A program made the position numbers and the translations under genes. A DNA stretch of 64,000 nucleotides. Origin: Mortierella alpina (Eukaryota > Mortierellomycota > Mortierellomycetes > Mortierellales > Mortierellaceae). Numbering within the stretch: the stretch's first letter is position 1; each line of letters opens with the position of its first letter. The notes beneath the pieces are model-generated. The model saw only the letters and a program-made list of their open reading frames with translations. It had not been told where the DNA came from and searched no databases. Of this stretch, positions 34,887 to 45,600 are shown piece by piece. The stretch is from NCBI GenBank assembly GCA_029449245.1, contig JANATF010000003.1, positions 3,348,001 through 3,412,000 on the forward strand, written 5' to 3'.

Positions 34887-36143
34887 ATGACATCGATCCA
34901 GAGTTCCCTGCCTGTCACAACCGTCTCCACCACGGCCATACCCGAGTCCATCGTCGAATACCCTCAGCAGCGCTACCATGTTGCTCAACCTGTCACTCCT
35001 GGAACGTTCGTCGCCATCAAGAAGGACGCCAACAATAATGACTCTTCCGAATCCGAACCCAAGATCCCTCTTCTGTTCCAACCATTCAAAGTCAAGGACC
35101 TCACTCTCCCCAACCGTGTCGTCGTCGCCCCCATGTGCATGGACTCTAGCGAAGACGGCTTCACCAGCGATTTCCACCTAGTCAGCATCGGCGCCTTTAG
35201 TCTCCACGGTGCTGGTCTTATCATCATGGAAGCTGCCGCTGTAACAGAATTCGGACGCATCACCCCAGGAGACATTGGTCTCTACCGCGACGAGCATGTC
35301 TCCGGTATCAAACGCATCGTCGACTTTGTCCATGCTCAGGGTGGTAAGATCGGCATCCAGCTCGCTCACGCAGGTCGCAAGGCCTCTCATAAGGCTGATC
35401 ACACCAACCATCCCAAGCAAGACTTTTGGCCCGCGAATGTGGTGGCCCCCACGGGTGGGTTGCTCTGGGATCATAACCACCACACGCCTCGTGAGCTCAC
35501 AGTGTCCGAGATCCAAGAGCTTGTGAAGGCCTTTGGAAAGGCAGCAGCACGAGCGGCCTCTGCAGGCATGGACACGGTCGAAATCCATGGTGCTCACGGA
35601 TACTTGATTCACAGTTTCCTTTCGCCCGTGACCAATCACCGCACGGACCAGTACGGAGGATCGCTCGAGAACCGGGCTCGCTTCTTGCTCGAGGTTATTC
35701 GAGAGGTTCGGGCCAACTTCCCAGCAGAGAAGCCCATTCTTTTGAGAGTCTCGGCCACGGACTATGTGGAGCATCTGGGTGGGCCATCATGGGAGATTGA
35801 GCAGACGGTTCAGATTGCTCAATGGGTCAAGGAGGCTGGTGTGGATGTCTTTCATGTCTCGTCCGGCGGCAACACGGCTCAGCAGAAGATCAAGGCCTTC
35901 CCAGGTTACCAGGTTCCTTTTGCGGAGCAAGTCAAGAGCCGAGTCCCTGGACTGCATGTCATTGCTGTGGGCTTGATCAATGAAGGCACTCAGGCAGAGG
36001 AGGTGTTGCAGCACGAGAAGGCAGATCTGGTGGCGGTCGGTCGTGGCTTCTTGCGTGATCCTAGTCTGACACTCCAGTTTGCTCGGCAGCTGGGGCTGGT
36101 CGCCAAGCACGCTCCACAGTATGGAGCCGTCCAGAGCACTTAA
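34887..36143 (+). CDS. YqjM-class old yellow enzyme, copy 2
   Basis: Single exon of 418 residues, ATG 34887 (MTSIQSSLPVTTVSTTAI). It parallels the divergent neighbour over its whole length: QQRYHVAQPVTPGTFV, LLFQPFKVKDLTLPNRVVVA, PMCMDSSEDGF with Cys84, AHAGRKASHKADHTN, HGAHGYLIHSFLSP (His234, His237, Tyr239), YGGSLENRARF and ADLVAVGRGFLRDP. It is an FMN-dependent NADPH ene-reductase. The residue matching YqjM Tyr28 is Asp86. The neighbour's intron after AHAGRK is absent, so one copy gained or lost an intron after duplication. I preferred ATG 34887 to the in-frame upstream ATG at 34644 because the extra 81 codons have no counterpart in copy 1. Confidence 0.94.
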   Translation: MTSIQSSLPVTTVSTTAIPESIVEYPQQRYHVAQPVTPGTFVAIKKDANNNDSSESEPKIPLLFQPFKVKDLTLPNRVVVAPMCMDSSEDGFTSDFHLVSIGAFSLHGAGLIIMEAAAVTEFGRITPGDIGLYRDEHVSGIKRIVDFVHAQGGKIGIQLAHAGRKASHKADHTNHPKQDFWPANVVAPTGGLLWDHNHHTPRELTVSEIQELVKAFGKAAARAASAGMDTVEIHGAHGYLIHSFLSPVTNHRTDQYGGSLENRARFLLEVIREVRANFPAEKPILLRVSATDYVEHLGGPSWEIEQTVQIAQWVKEAGVDVFHVSSGGNTAQQKIKAFPGYQVPFAEQVKSRVPGLHVIAVGLINEGTQAEEVLQHEKADLVAVGRGFLRDPSLTLQFARQLGLVAKHAPQYGAVQST

Positions 36144-36810
36144 TGGCGATGTCCGTGCCGACATGCAGTTTTTTTTGTACTATATCTCATTTTCACTGTA
36201 ACCGTATATCCTTAAAAAACGCAGTCACTTCTTCATATTTTAGGTGAGTCGAACCTATCCAATCGCTCCCTGGGCTATCCTGACATGAAATTTCAGGAAA
36301 AAAAAGGGCCAGACTGAAACAACGCAAATCATCGAAAGTATATGGAATCAGGCACAGGTGCCTTGGAAATCCTATGTATGGCTATAGCGGCTATATGGAT
36401 ATCCAAAGTCAGGCTATGCCTGCCTGACGCTCCACCGCGCCATGGCGCGTAGAACACACCAAATGCCAATGCCAATGCCAATGCCAATGCCGTTGCCATC
36501 TGCTAACAAAGCGGTACGAATATTCCTTCAGAATGTTCATCAATGCATCCCTATACTGTGATGCCCACAGCAAACGATGGCACTTCTTTGCTACGGACGC
36601 GTGGTCGCTATCGGTATTTTACAATTCATGCCCAGTCCTCTTCAGCGCTTTACATTGCTACCGCGCTGTCGCTCTGCTCTCCTCTCTTGGTGAAGCACAG
36701 GATCCAATATTCTTTTAATCTTGTTTGTTTGGTAACCCTCTATGTCTAACCTTTCTAATAACTATTGTGTCTAACCCTTCCGGTAATCCATGTCTATCGC
36801 TTCAATATAT
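36144..36810. other. Intergenic between OYE copy 2 and Crypton relic
   Basis: About 670 bp, probably holding the OYE 3' UTR and perhaps the edge of a mobile element. It contains a hexanucleotide array (36461-36495) but no coding signal. Confidence 0.5.
36461..36495. repeat. Hexanucleotide repeat (AATGCC)n
   Basis: About five tandem copies of AATGCC with a slightly altered last unit. Simple repeat, about 315 bases from the end of the Crypton relic. Confidence 0.85.
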
Positions 36811-38130
36811 CTATTGCTCTTCGTTATTTCCATCTTCATTGTTTTGCTCGAGCCTCTCTGCCTCGAGCCTTCGTTGCTCGCGCCGGTCCTGACTTCTTTT
36901 GCAGAACTGCGAGAGCTGATTTGTGCTCATATTATTCAACGCCACGATTGCATCAAGTTCAGCTAGAGCACTGACGATGCGCTCTTCCTGGCTTCCGGTG
37001 ATCCTGGTGCTGGCAATATAGACCGCTTCATCGAATACCTTTTTCCGAATGCTTTTCTGCTTCAAGTCGCTGTTGTCGACGGGGAGTGTCCAGAAGGTTT
37101 TGTCTATGGCTTTGCGCTCTCGAATTAGCCGCTCGCGTTTTTGGTTCTCCTCAAACTCCTTGTACACTGATGTTGCCGTGGTGTGATTATAGCGATAGCT
37201 GGGTGCCTGTGGTTCAGTCTGCTGGGCTTGAGGCTGCGGCTGGGCTTGAGGCTGCGGCTGGTCTGGGCGTTGACGTTCACGTAGTGGTCTTCTTGATAAG
37301 GGTACAACCTGTACTTGAGACGACGAAGACCCTTCTCCATTAGAAGTTGGGTGGATGGCAACGTGGCTCGGAAATGGAACGTGCCTGGATGCAACCGGAT
37401 AAGGAAGCGCTTCCTGCAGTACCTGGCGCATCATGAGTGAGAAGTGTGTACTCTGCAACTCAACGACATGCTGCAGCTGACTCAGCTGCAACTGCAGGTC
37501 CTTGTATGCTCTCTGTTGCTCCTCGCTCTTGCGCAGCACCTCCTCCCGGAGGAGAACTGCTCCATCTTGGATGGCATTCACCACCGCAAGATGTACTTCT
37601 GGCGCAAACTCTTGTTCCACTCTTGCACTCAATCGGGCACCAAGATCCTTCTTGAAAGCAAGGAATAGGTCATCCTTCATGAATAGGTCGCCTTTTAGCA
37701 CCGGCCCCTCCCAGCCGTAGTCGGACAAGTATGCAACGGCGTCTTGAAGGATCACCCGTCTCAGGTACACCAGGAGCTGCAAGAACTTGACTTTGGCAAT
37801 GGCCGACTCACTTTCGTGTTCCTCCAGCGCAGTTTCCGGTGCATCCTTGAAGTGGGTAACATGCCTCATATCCACGGTTCGAATTGTCTCAGAGTCTGTC
37901 ATATCCTCAAAACACAGCTGCTCCCAACTCCGCCACTCGCTAAAATCAGGCTTTCTGACCGCCTCTTCTATCCAGGGAAGTATCTTCTTGGAGCTCAATC
38001 GGCGGTGTCAGTTCATTCCTCGGTAGGTGGAATGGCCGGTCCTTGAATCCAGCCATGTCGCACGCAAATCCGACTGGGAGCTTTGCGAGGTGGTGCTTGT
38101 ACAGTTCCTAACATTTAGGTCCAGCATCCT
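36811..38130 (-). pseudogene. Broken Crypton/Ndc10-like tyrosine-recombinase relic, C-terminal part
   Basis: The longest frame (36811 to about 38010) has no ATG; it opens after a stop in SSKKILPWIEEAVRKPDF. Just upstream, in a frame shifted by one base, lie KLPVGFACDMAGFKDRPFHL and PRNELTPPIEL. The order MAGF, LPR, PP.EL, PWIEE, then VKFLQLLVYLRRVILQDAVA matches what I recall of the segment after the tyrosine-recombinase domain in Crypton and Ndc10/CBF3-like proteins. It is followed by a coiled coil (SEEQQRAYKDLQLQL) and a Gln/Pro tail. The catalytic recombinase block is not found, and a frameshift near 38000 breaks the join. The relic lies head-to-head with the FEN1-Fanzor gene. The family call is inference from remembered motifs. 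Confidence 0.55.
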
Positions 38131-38789
38131 CTCAAGGAATGTCTTACGAAGGGAAGTGGATACGAAGAAAGCCATGTAAGAGGTCTTTTTTCTATTAAAT
38201 CTTTACATCCAGTGGGGAGCACCAAGGGCTCTGAATTCACCCCCATTTCAAGCGACCACGAAAAGCACATAACTCCAAAGCAACGATCTGGTCGCAGAAC
38301 TGTTCTGAGAGAGTCGCCATCTTGGCTGGTCGACTCTCTTCAGGAGAAGTAGTTGGCAGATTCTGAGAAGAGCATCAAGTGCTATGTCACCCAGTACGAT
38401 GCGCTACTGATTTAAATGATGGATCGTCGTTGCATGTGATGATTTATCATCTTTTCCCAATACTCTCTCACCTTCCATGCTTTCCCCACTTTGAGCCTCA
38501 AGTACGAACTGTATGTTCACCACCCTTTTCGTCTGCTTTCGGTGTCTTGACAAGAAGTGGAGGAACAGTTCTCGTTCTAACTTTCTTTTTTTCAGGCTGC
38601 ACTCTGCCAACCGTTGCCTCAGATTCGTGTCACTGCCTTCTTCACTCTATCTAAACTTTGAGTCTGCTGCTGCACCACCATACGAACTGTAAGTTCACCA
38701 CCTTGTTATGCAGTCTAAGAGCCGTAGGTTCTCTTGCGCTGACTTCGCTCTGATGTCCACCCCCTTTATCTCTCTGTATTGCTTCGCAG
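38131..38789 (+). promoter_or_regulatory. Promoter and 5' UTR of the FEN1-Fanzor gene, with two predicted introns
   Basis: Two near-identical 22-base sites, TACGAACTGT(A/A)(T/A)GTTCACCACC, occur at 38503-38524 and 38681-38702. Each contains a splice donor (CGAACT|GTATGT and CGAACT|GTAAGT). Matching acceptors lie at 38594-38595 (TTTTTTTCAG) and 38788-38789 (CTTCGCAG, directly before the ATG). I therefore predict two leader introns, 38511-38595 and 38689-38789, flanking a 93-nt non-coding exon. Both donors are preceded by ACTTTGAG. The repeated context suggests duplication of an exon-intron unit. Confidence 0.5.
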
Positions 38790-41700
38790 ATGGGTCTGAG
38801 GGACTTTTTCAAGACTCTGGCGAAAAAAGGCCTAAAGCCCACCGGTGCCGATCTGTCCGAGATCGAGGAGAACGCCACAGTAGACATTGACCTTCTGGGA
38901 ACTCCTGTCTTCCGTAATTTCCTACTTCGGCACGTCACTGAGGGCTACGATGACTCCTCCGCGCAGGCTACGGGAACGGCCCTTGGAAATTACATATTCT
39001 CGCTTTTTGGAGGACCCGATCGCACAGTCAGAATTCATCTCGACGGCGCGCCCAATGAGGAAAAAAGAGGTACCCATGAGGCTAGATCCACCAAGCGCAC
39101 CGAGAACATCGACAATTTGGCTGGCGAGCTCGTAAAGATGAGAGGAAGATCAGAACTAGGCAAATGGACATGCCAGACCACCATCAGCAGGATCACCAAG
39201 CTACTTCATCAAATTTTCGTACTTGACACGGCCGAAAAGACCAGGCTGGTCCAGGGTCTGCGGTCTCGAGCAGGTATCATAGTCTGCGAATGCAGATCCG
39301 AATCGGATACATGCATCGCACGTATGTCGACCGTTGGGCCTCGTGTGGTTGTCACCGGAGACTCGGACTTGCTGGCGTACCGCACCGTTGACCGCGTCCT
39401 ACGATCAATCCCAAGGACTGCAGATTTTGGGTGGTACAACAAAGACGACATTCTTCGCGCGTTAGGGCTGCCGACGGCTCTACACCTCGTCCTCCTCGCG
39501 ATTGTCTTAAAAAATGACTACGGGAGCAACATTAAAGGTCTCGGCGTCGTAACGAACTGCAACATTATTCGACAAATCCCCCAGCCCATGGACGGCAGCC
39601 TCGACTTGATGCTTCAAAAATATGTCGCAGCAGCACAAGCCCATGTGAAGAAGCCGATTAACAAATCGCAATTCGACAATGCAAAGAGGGTCTTTTTCGA
39701 CCATATGGAGACCATTTGCGCACAGTCAAGCACCAACAACGAATCCTTCACGCGCCAGTTCAGGGAGTTTCAACGCTTGAAGGATTTGCGTTTTCAAATG
39801 GCTAAGGAAGCTCGCGCCGCTCGACCAGGCCCTGTCCCGTTCTACGTTGCAAAATGGTCAAAGCGGAACCAATTTCGGCCGATTTTCAGGACCAAGGAGA
39901 GCATGCTGTCCGGAATCAAGAAGATGGATGTTTCAAAAGCTCGGCATCACGACGGACCTGCTCGTGCTCCCAGGAAAGGCCCTGCATGTAAGAAACGGAA
40001 ACGCAAGCAACGTGCGATCAAGAAGAGACAAAAAATCTACAAGCAAAAGCCAAAAAGGGGCGACGAGGAGCAAGAGCACCACAACTTGCAGACTTCAACA
40101 CGACGCGACCATAGCCTCCGAAAAAAGTATATATGCAAGACCCTAAAGGTCGGGTCTGTGCATGGAAACTTGGTCCGCACCGGATCATTGGACGCAAACG
40201 AGGCCCGGATGGTCGCCGACACCATCCAAAGCACCGCCGCGCTACTAAACAAGATTCAGGTCCATGCGTACGAACTCATCGCACTCGATATCGCATCCAT
40301 CATTAGCTCAACCACGCCCCACCTCACCAGCAGCCAAAAGAACGATCTCGAGGATATTTTGGAGTCGGACGCGTTCTACTTCTCTATTGCGACCCTGCTC
40401 TGCCAAGGTAGTCTAGGGCCAAACTCCCAGTACCAACGGCGACTTGCTGCACCACCAAGGACAATGGGAACCCGAAGGACCTTGGCAGGAGCTCCTCGAG
40501 ACCCAGTTGACATTCCACACGCTCAAAGAGCTTTTGACTGTTACAAGGAAGCGAGCGGATTCACACCCTTCTTGACACGCGAGGCAGAGCATGGAGTTCG
40601 TGGACAAAAGGTGCAGTCACTGACGGGGGGTCCAACATTCCCTGCAGTAGTCGCAAGACTGGCCTTGTCGTCCGTGAAGGCCGCTATACGGATGCACTAT
40701 CTGGGCTCCAAGTTTGGCGAAGAGGAGCGACCGGACGAGGTCAACCCGATCGAGCATTTTTTTGAAAAAAACCAGCACGATCCTCAATTCAGAGATTTTC
40801 CAAGAGCAAAGTTCGCGCCCGGCCACATTTACCTTTCTGAAGCAGATCTGGTGAGCATACTGTACTCCACTCCCGCCACGCAGCCAATCATCGCCAGAGT
40901 GATGGGAGGCTGCTCAAAAACAGCTGCCGAGAAGAGCGTCCTTGGGACCAAGGGCCTTTTGATCAAGTTGCTGTTTTATGATACGGACTCGGAGAAGCGT
41001 GTGGACGGATATCACAAAAAGGTATCGTTGCAGAAGGACACGGCCAAGAACACCAAGTACAAGCTGCGTGGTACAATTTCGACAAACGGTCTTGTCCTCA
41101 ACTTACTCGCGTACGATACGACCGCTCCAAGGAAGAGACGTCAGGACCATCCGCGCCCGCCTGCAGAATCTTCTAGCGCGCACAGAGCCGCAGGATCATC
41201 CTCCCAGCAAACTGAACCAAAGAGGGATCTGGATGATGATGATCTATTTGAGATAGAGCGGGATGTCGATCAGGACTTCCTTTTGGACGAGGCATTCCTG
41301 TTCGCGGATGACGAGACAAACCTCGAGGACAAAGAGGAGGAGGAGGATGACGAGGAGGATGATTACGAGGAAGATCATGATGAGGAAGATGATGACGAGG
41401 ACGATGTCATTGAGGAGGAGGAACAAGGAGCCAGCTCGACGACGACTATGGAATGCCAGACAGAATCATCAGCAAGCCCAAGTGCAGGAGACAAGCGACC
41501 GCACCCTTCAGTCTCGGCCGGTACCATCAACTGGAAAAGGGGGTCAAAGATCCTTACAAACATTGAGACCGTCTTCGTCAGGCCGGAAGACTGCCCAGAT
41601 GCCTCAGAGACCATCATCGTTGGAATTGACCCCGGCGAGATCAAGACCGCATCCGCAACAAGAATCGGCCCTGTCAACGATACCACCAGGGTTTCCGTCG

Positions 41701-42435
41701 ACATCAACAGAGCTTTTCTGTACCGCCCATACACAAAATTCCGCCAGTTAGTGCAGGAACGCAAAGCCGCCAGTGGAATTGATGTTTTGGAGAGTGGGAT
41801 CCCATCCATGACAATCCATGGTATACGAGGTTACCTCGAGTATCTCCGGGAGAATAGGAGGCGTGAGCAGTTGTTCGACTTTTACCAGAGTCGGTGGTAT
41901 TTGAGGAAGCAATGGGATATGCGGAAGGCGCAAGAAGCATCATATGACTACGCGATCAAGGCTATAATGGGTCTCGGAGGCGTCAGTGACTGCAACAAAA
42001 GAGACGAGAGCAATCCAAATGTGGTTTTTGCTGTTGGCCTCGGATCTTTCAATTCGCAGACAGGACTCCCGAGCAAACACGGAGCTTTGGTTCGCAAGCT
42101 GGTGATAAGGGTAAGCATCAGTACTACGATCAAGTCGTTTCATTTCCTACCTCACTCTTGGTCTCTGTTTATTAAAAACATGTCGATCGCTATTCCAGGC
42201 TCGCTCTCTTGGTTACGGTGTCTACGGAGTTCATGAATACTTCAGCAGCGCGAAATGCCCAAGGAGGAGCTGCACCTCGTTCCTGCAATCAATTACGAAA
42301 TCAAGGTCAAAATACTGCGAGAGCTGCAAAGCATACTTTGATCGCGACCACGTGGGATCCGAGAACATCGGCACCATCTGCCAGATGCAGATGTTGTACC
42401 AACACCGCCCCGACAAGTTCAAACCCATCAGTTAA
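38790..42435 (+). CDS. FEN1/XPG-like nuclease fused to Fanzor (TnpB-like RuvC nuclease)
   Basis: Two exons, 38790-42110 and 42199-42435, give 1185 residues. Residues 1-255 follow the FEN1/XPG plan: MGLRDFFKTL start, TVDIDLLGT (Asp32), RIHLDGAPNEEKR (Asp86), CECRSESDTC (Glu171, Asp173), VVTGDSDLLAY (Asp191, Asp193) and LKNDYGSNIKGLG (Asp243). A basic nuclear-localisation-like run follows at about 400-423. From about 490 it looks like Fanzor: KLRGTISTNGLVLNLL (758-773), an acidic insert (about 846-880), RuvC-I IVGIDPGEIKTA with Asp947, FAVGLGSF (about 1080-1087), VHEYFSSAKCP with Glu1120, a zinc ribbon of Cys1127, Cys1132, Cys1147 and Cys1150, and RuvC-III FDRDHVGSENI with Asp1157. The usual RuvC-II Glu site holds no acid; Glu1120 fits the shifted glutamate reported for Fanzors. 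One uninterrupted exon carries both nucleases up to residue 1107. Likely a transposon-encoded nuclear protein. Confidence 0.88.
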
Positions 42436-42680
42436 TTGGATGCCGGCACATCCATACAAAATTTGTAAGTGTACTTCACGCCAAACTGTCCCCAAGTGCA
42501 CGATTGATTTCAGAGTAACCAATATTGGCATTTTTTCATCAAATAGACGGTGTATACTGTAGCATATCATTAGTTACCAACAATTGCATCCTATACAGCG
42601 ATGTTTTCTCCAAAGCTGAAGTGTATTGTAGTTTCACATCTCCCCACATTCAGGGACGTAGCGAACCTCTATAAGGATAT
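42436..42680. other. 3' flank of the FEN1-Fanzor gene
   Basis: Only 245 bp separate its stop from the UGGT stop. In known Fanzors the guide RNA scaffold overlaps the 3' end of the gene and its downstream flank, so a guide RNA, if any, should map here or in the last exon. A weak inverted repeat (CTGTA at 42557-42561, TACAG at 42594-42598) is present. No terminal inverted repeat was recognised. Confidence 0.4.
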
Positions 42681-45600
42681 CTAGAGTTCATCTTTGGTTG
42701 CATGAACATCCTCAGCCTTAATCCTCTCATCGGCGCCATGCTCCTGATAATCTTGCTTCGTCTCCTGCTGCTGTTGCTGGCGAGCCAGACGAAGTTTTGC
42801 GTTGACCTCCTTTGCAAACTGTGTGGCCTCTTCATCCAAGCTCTCCCATTCCTTGATCTGGCGGCGAGCACGGTCCAGCTTCGGCTCCTTTGTCAAAGGA
42901 TTGTTGCACTAGAGAACATAAACAGAGAGTGAGACGATCAGATGGGAGTCCATTTCCATTCTCTTGGGACTACAAACAGGAGAATGAAGTGCTTGCTCAG
43001 GCCACCCTTACCAAATCAATCGTCTTGGCCTTCGCCAATCCATCGTCACCACACCAAGTCTCACACCAGAGCCATTCTTGAGGCAACGAGAAAATTGGCA
43101 CCTCATTTTGCATGTTGTTGGGCAGATCTTGATCCAAGTTGGCGAGCGAGCCAGGATCCCTTGACAGTTGCTGATAGTGGTTTCGAAGTCTGTCTCCCGC
43201 TTGCATCTGTCGGAAACGGACCAGATCAATCACATAAAGGGCCGAGATGTGATAGGGCTTACTGCCGAGATGGTCTTTCCAGTATCCTTGGTTCCAGAAT
43301 CGAAATCCTTCCATCTCCTTGCGGTCCTGACACATGGGCGTGTAACCGTACGGTGCACCATGCAAATCCAGGTCCACCAATTCTTTCATGTCTGCGCGCA
43401 CGATCTAATTGTGGATCAAAAATCAACAAATCAAATTTGCTTCGCGTCAAAGACCATACCTGAGACGCTTGAAATCAACTAGGAAAAAACAAAAATGAGA
43501 TGGTCTCGTACCTGATCTGCATCCACAAAGATGACCTTGTCCAGGTCCAGTGGGAACAAGACATCCAAAAAGAGGATCTTGTAGGCCCAAATAACTCTTT
43601 GCTTTTCGGTTTGAGCACGGAGCCAATGTGGCCAGTTGTACGTGACGAGCTCGTAATCAAAGTCGTACTTCTCCGCCATATGCGGAATAAAGTCCTACAT
43701 AGCACAAGGGCGAACAAAAGGCAAAAAGGTCAGCCTCCTAACCGCCCCAATTGCATTGAGATCCACACCAGCCGCGCCCAAAGCAATTACCTTGAAGGAG
43801 GGTGACAAAAAGTTCTCGATAAACCAAAACTTGACTCGACTCTCAGTGTTCTTCATCACACTCAGCATCATGATCGACAGAAAGCGCTCATACAAATGTC
43901 CTGATGCCACAGAGAAGATGTTAATGTCGGCCTTTTTCTTGGCTGGAGCCTGCACACTGTTAGCAAAGCCCTTGACGCTGGTAGGCATAAAAATAATAAA
44001 CAAGTTAGGCATGACTTTCTATAAAAAAAAACTTCACGCAAGGTCTGTAAAATCAAACGCATGGTTTGTCTACTTACGTTGATTTGATCGAGTCCCAAAG
44101 ACCGCCACCTTCCTGTGTGACCTCATCCTGAATGTTGGCCCGTTCCATACCGGGGTTTCTAACCAGTCTGGGATACAGCACCAAACCCTCAAAGTTGGCA
44201 ATGATCACATCTCGTTTAAGGTTCTGGACGCCGCCAGTAACCCAGCCCTCGCTTCCAATGCTTTCAATCGAATACACTTGGTGTGTGCGTCCGGGTCTCA
44301 AAACCATCTCCCAAACACCAGGGTTGGCTTTGAGTTGAAAGTAGCCCATGTTGGCCATGACGAGTGTATCCGCTACATGGGGCTGAGCCTTGGTGCCGAG
44401 AATAAACTGAGCGCCCTTGGGTGGTAATTTCTGGGTCATGTCTCGCGCGAAACCTTCAATGAGGATGTGCTGGAGCTCAAACTCTGCCTGTACTCCTGAC
44501 AATCGCGACGAACCCGTGAGACTGGAAAGTTTGACATTGTCGAGGTCATGAATACACACCTTGGAGGTCACAACCCAGGCAGGGTTAGCGTCCATGCCCA
44601 AGGTGAGGAGAGTGGGTTGCGGAATGCCACCAAAATAAGCGATTGGAGGGATAATGGCTCTGCAAGTGCCCGTTGAAAAAAAAAGAATGAAGAAAGAAGA
44701 GTTAGAGCGCCTCACTAAGTCGTGTGTTGCTCATGTTCCTTCTTTGGCTCAGATTTACTCACCCATGGACATCAAAGCTGAGTTCGGGTTCAATCACATA
44801 GCGATAGAACCGTTTGATGGGAGCCTCGGTCAGCTCGGGCGAAGGAGTCAAGATAATATCCACCTTGACGTTTTCCATACGCGACAGGGTCTCAAGAATT
44901 GGCGCCCACTTTTGTGTTAATTCACTAGCGGGGTCCAAGAGCGCCTTAAAATGGAAGAGTGTCTCATCCTTGTCGGCATAGACCATTGGATCCACAGTGA
45001 ATCCTCTATATATAATCCGGACAGAAGCGCGTGAGTGTCTCGCTCCTGGACGTGACCCACTGCATGATCATTTGTCGCATCTTACGCGAGCTCCGGGTCC
45101 AGTCTTTCGAATGTGCGATCCCTGGTAATAATGGCTTCGTTGATATCGTAGAGGCCTTGATCGACCTGCTGTGCCGCCCCGAGAGTGATGGATGTCGCCT
45201 TCATCATAACGCTATACAAAACAAATCCGAACAAGACGTGTGATTAGTGAGAGCAGTGGCCTGGCACACAGATTCTGAGATTTTCCGACATACCTTGCGT
45301 CCACATTAATCTCGGCCTTTTTAAGCAATTTCTCAACCTTATCCACTCGACTTTTCCTTTCGTAGTTGGCCAGCAAAGCAAAGTCCTCTGCAGCGAAGGG
45401 CTCCTCAATGGGTCCGACCACCTGAAACGAGTGGAGATTTTGCGTTGGTACAATACTTGACTTTTCACTTTTGTCATGAAAAAAAAAGAGCCACAGGTTC
45501 TTACCCTGCCGTTCACCACAAAGGCAATATCGCCTTCCTTGATCTTGAGAATATCACTCAAGAATGCGCGTCTAGACTTGTCTCCTTCTTCCTCCAAGCC

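Noticed and set aside
36811-37998. 395-codon minus frame as an intact gene
   Set aside because: Its first codon is TTG after an in-frame stop, and matching motifs continue upstream in another frame, so it is a broken relic.
36144-42680. Terminal inverted repeats or target duplications around the Crypton relic and FEN1-Fanzor gene
   Set aside because: I looked by eye and found none I trust; Cryptons normally lack both, so absence is not informative.
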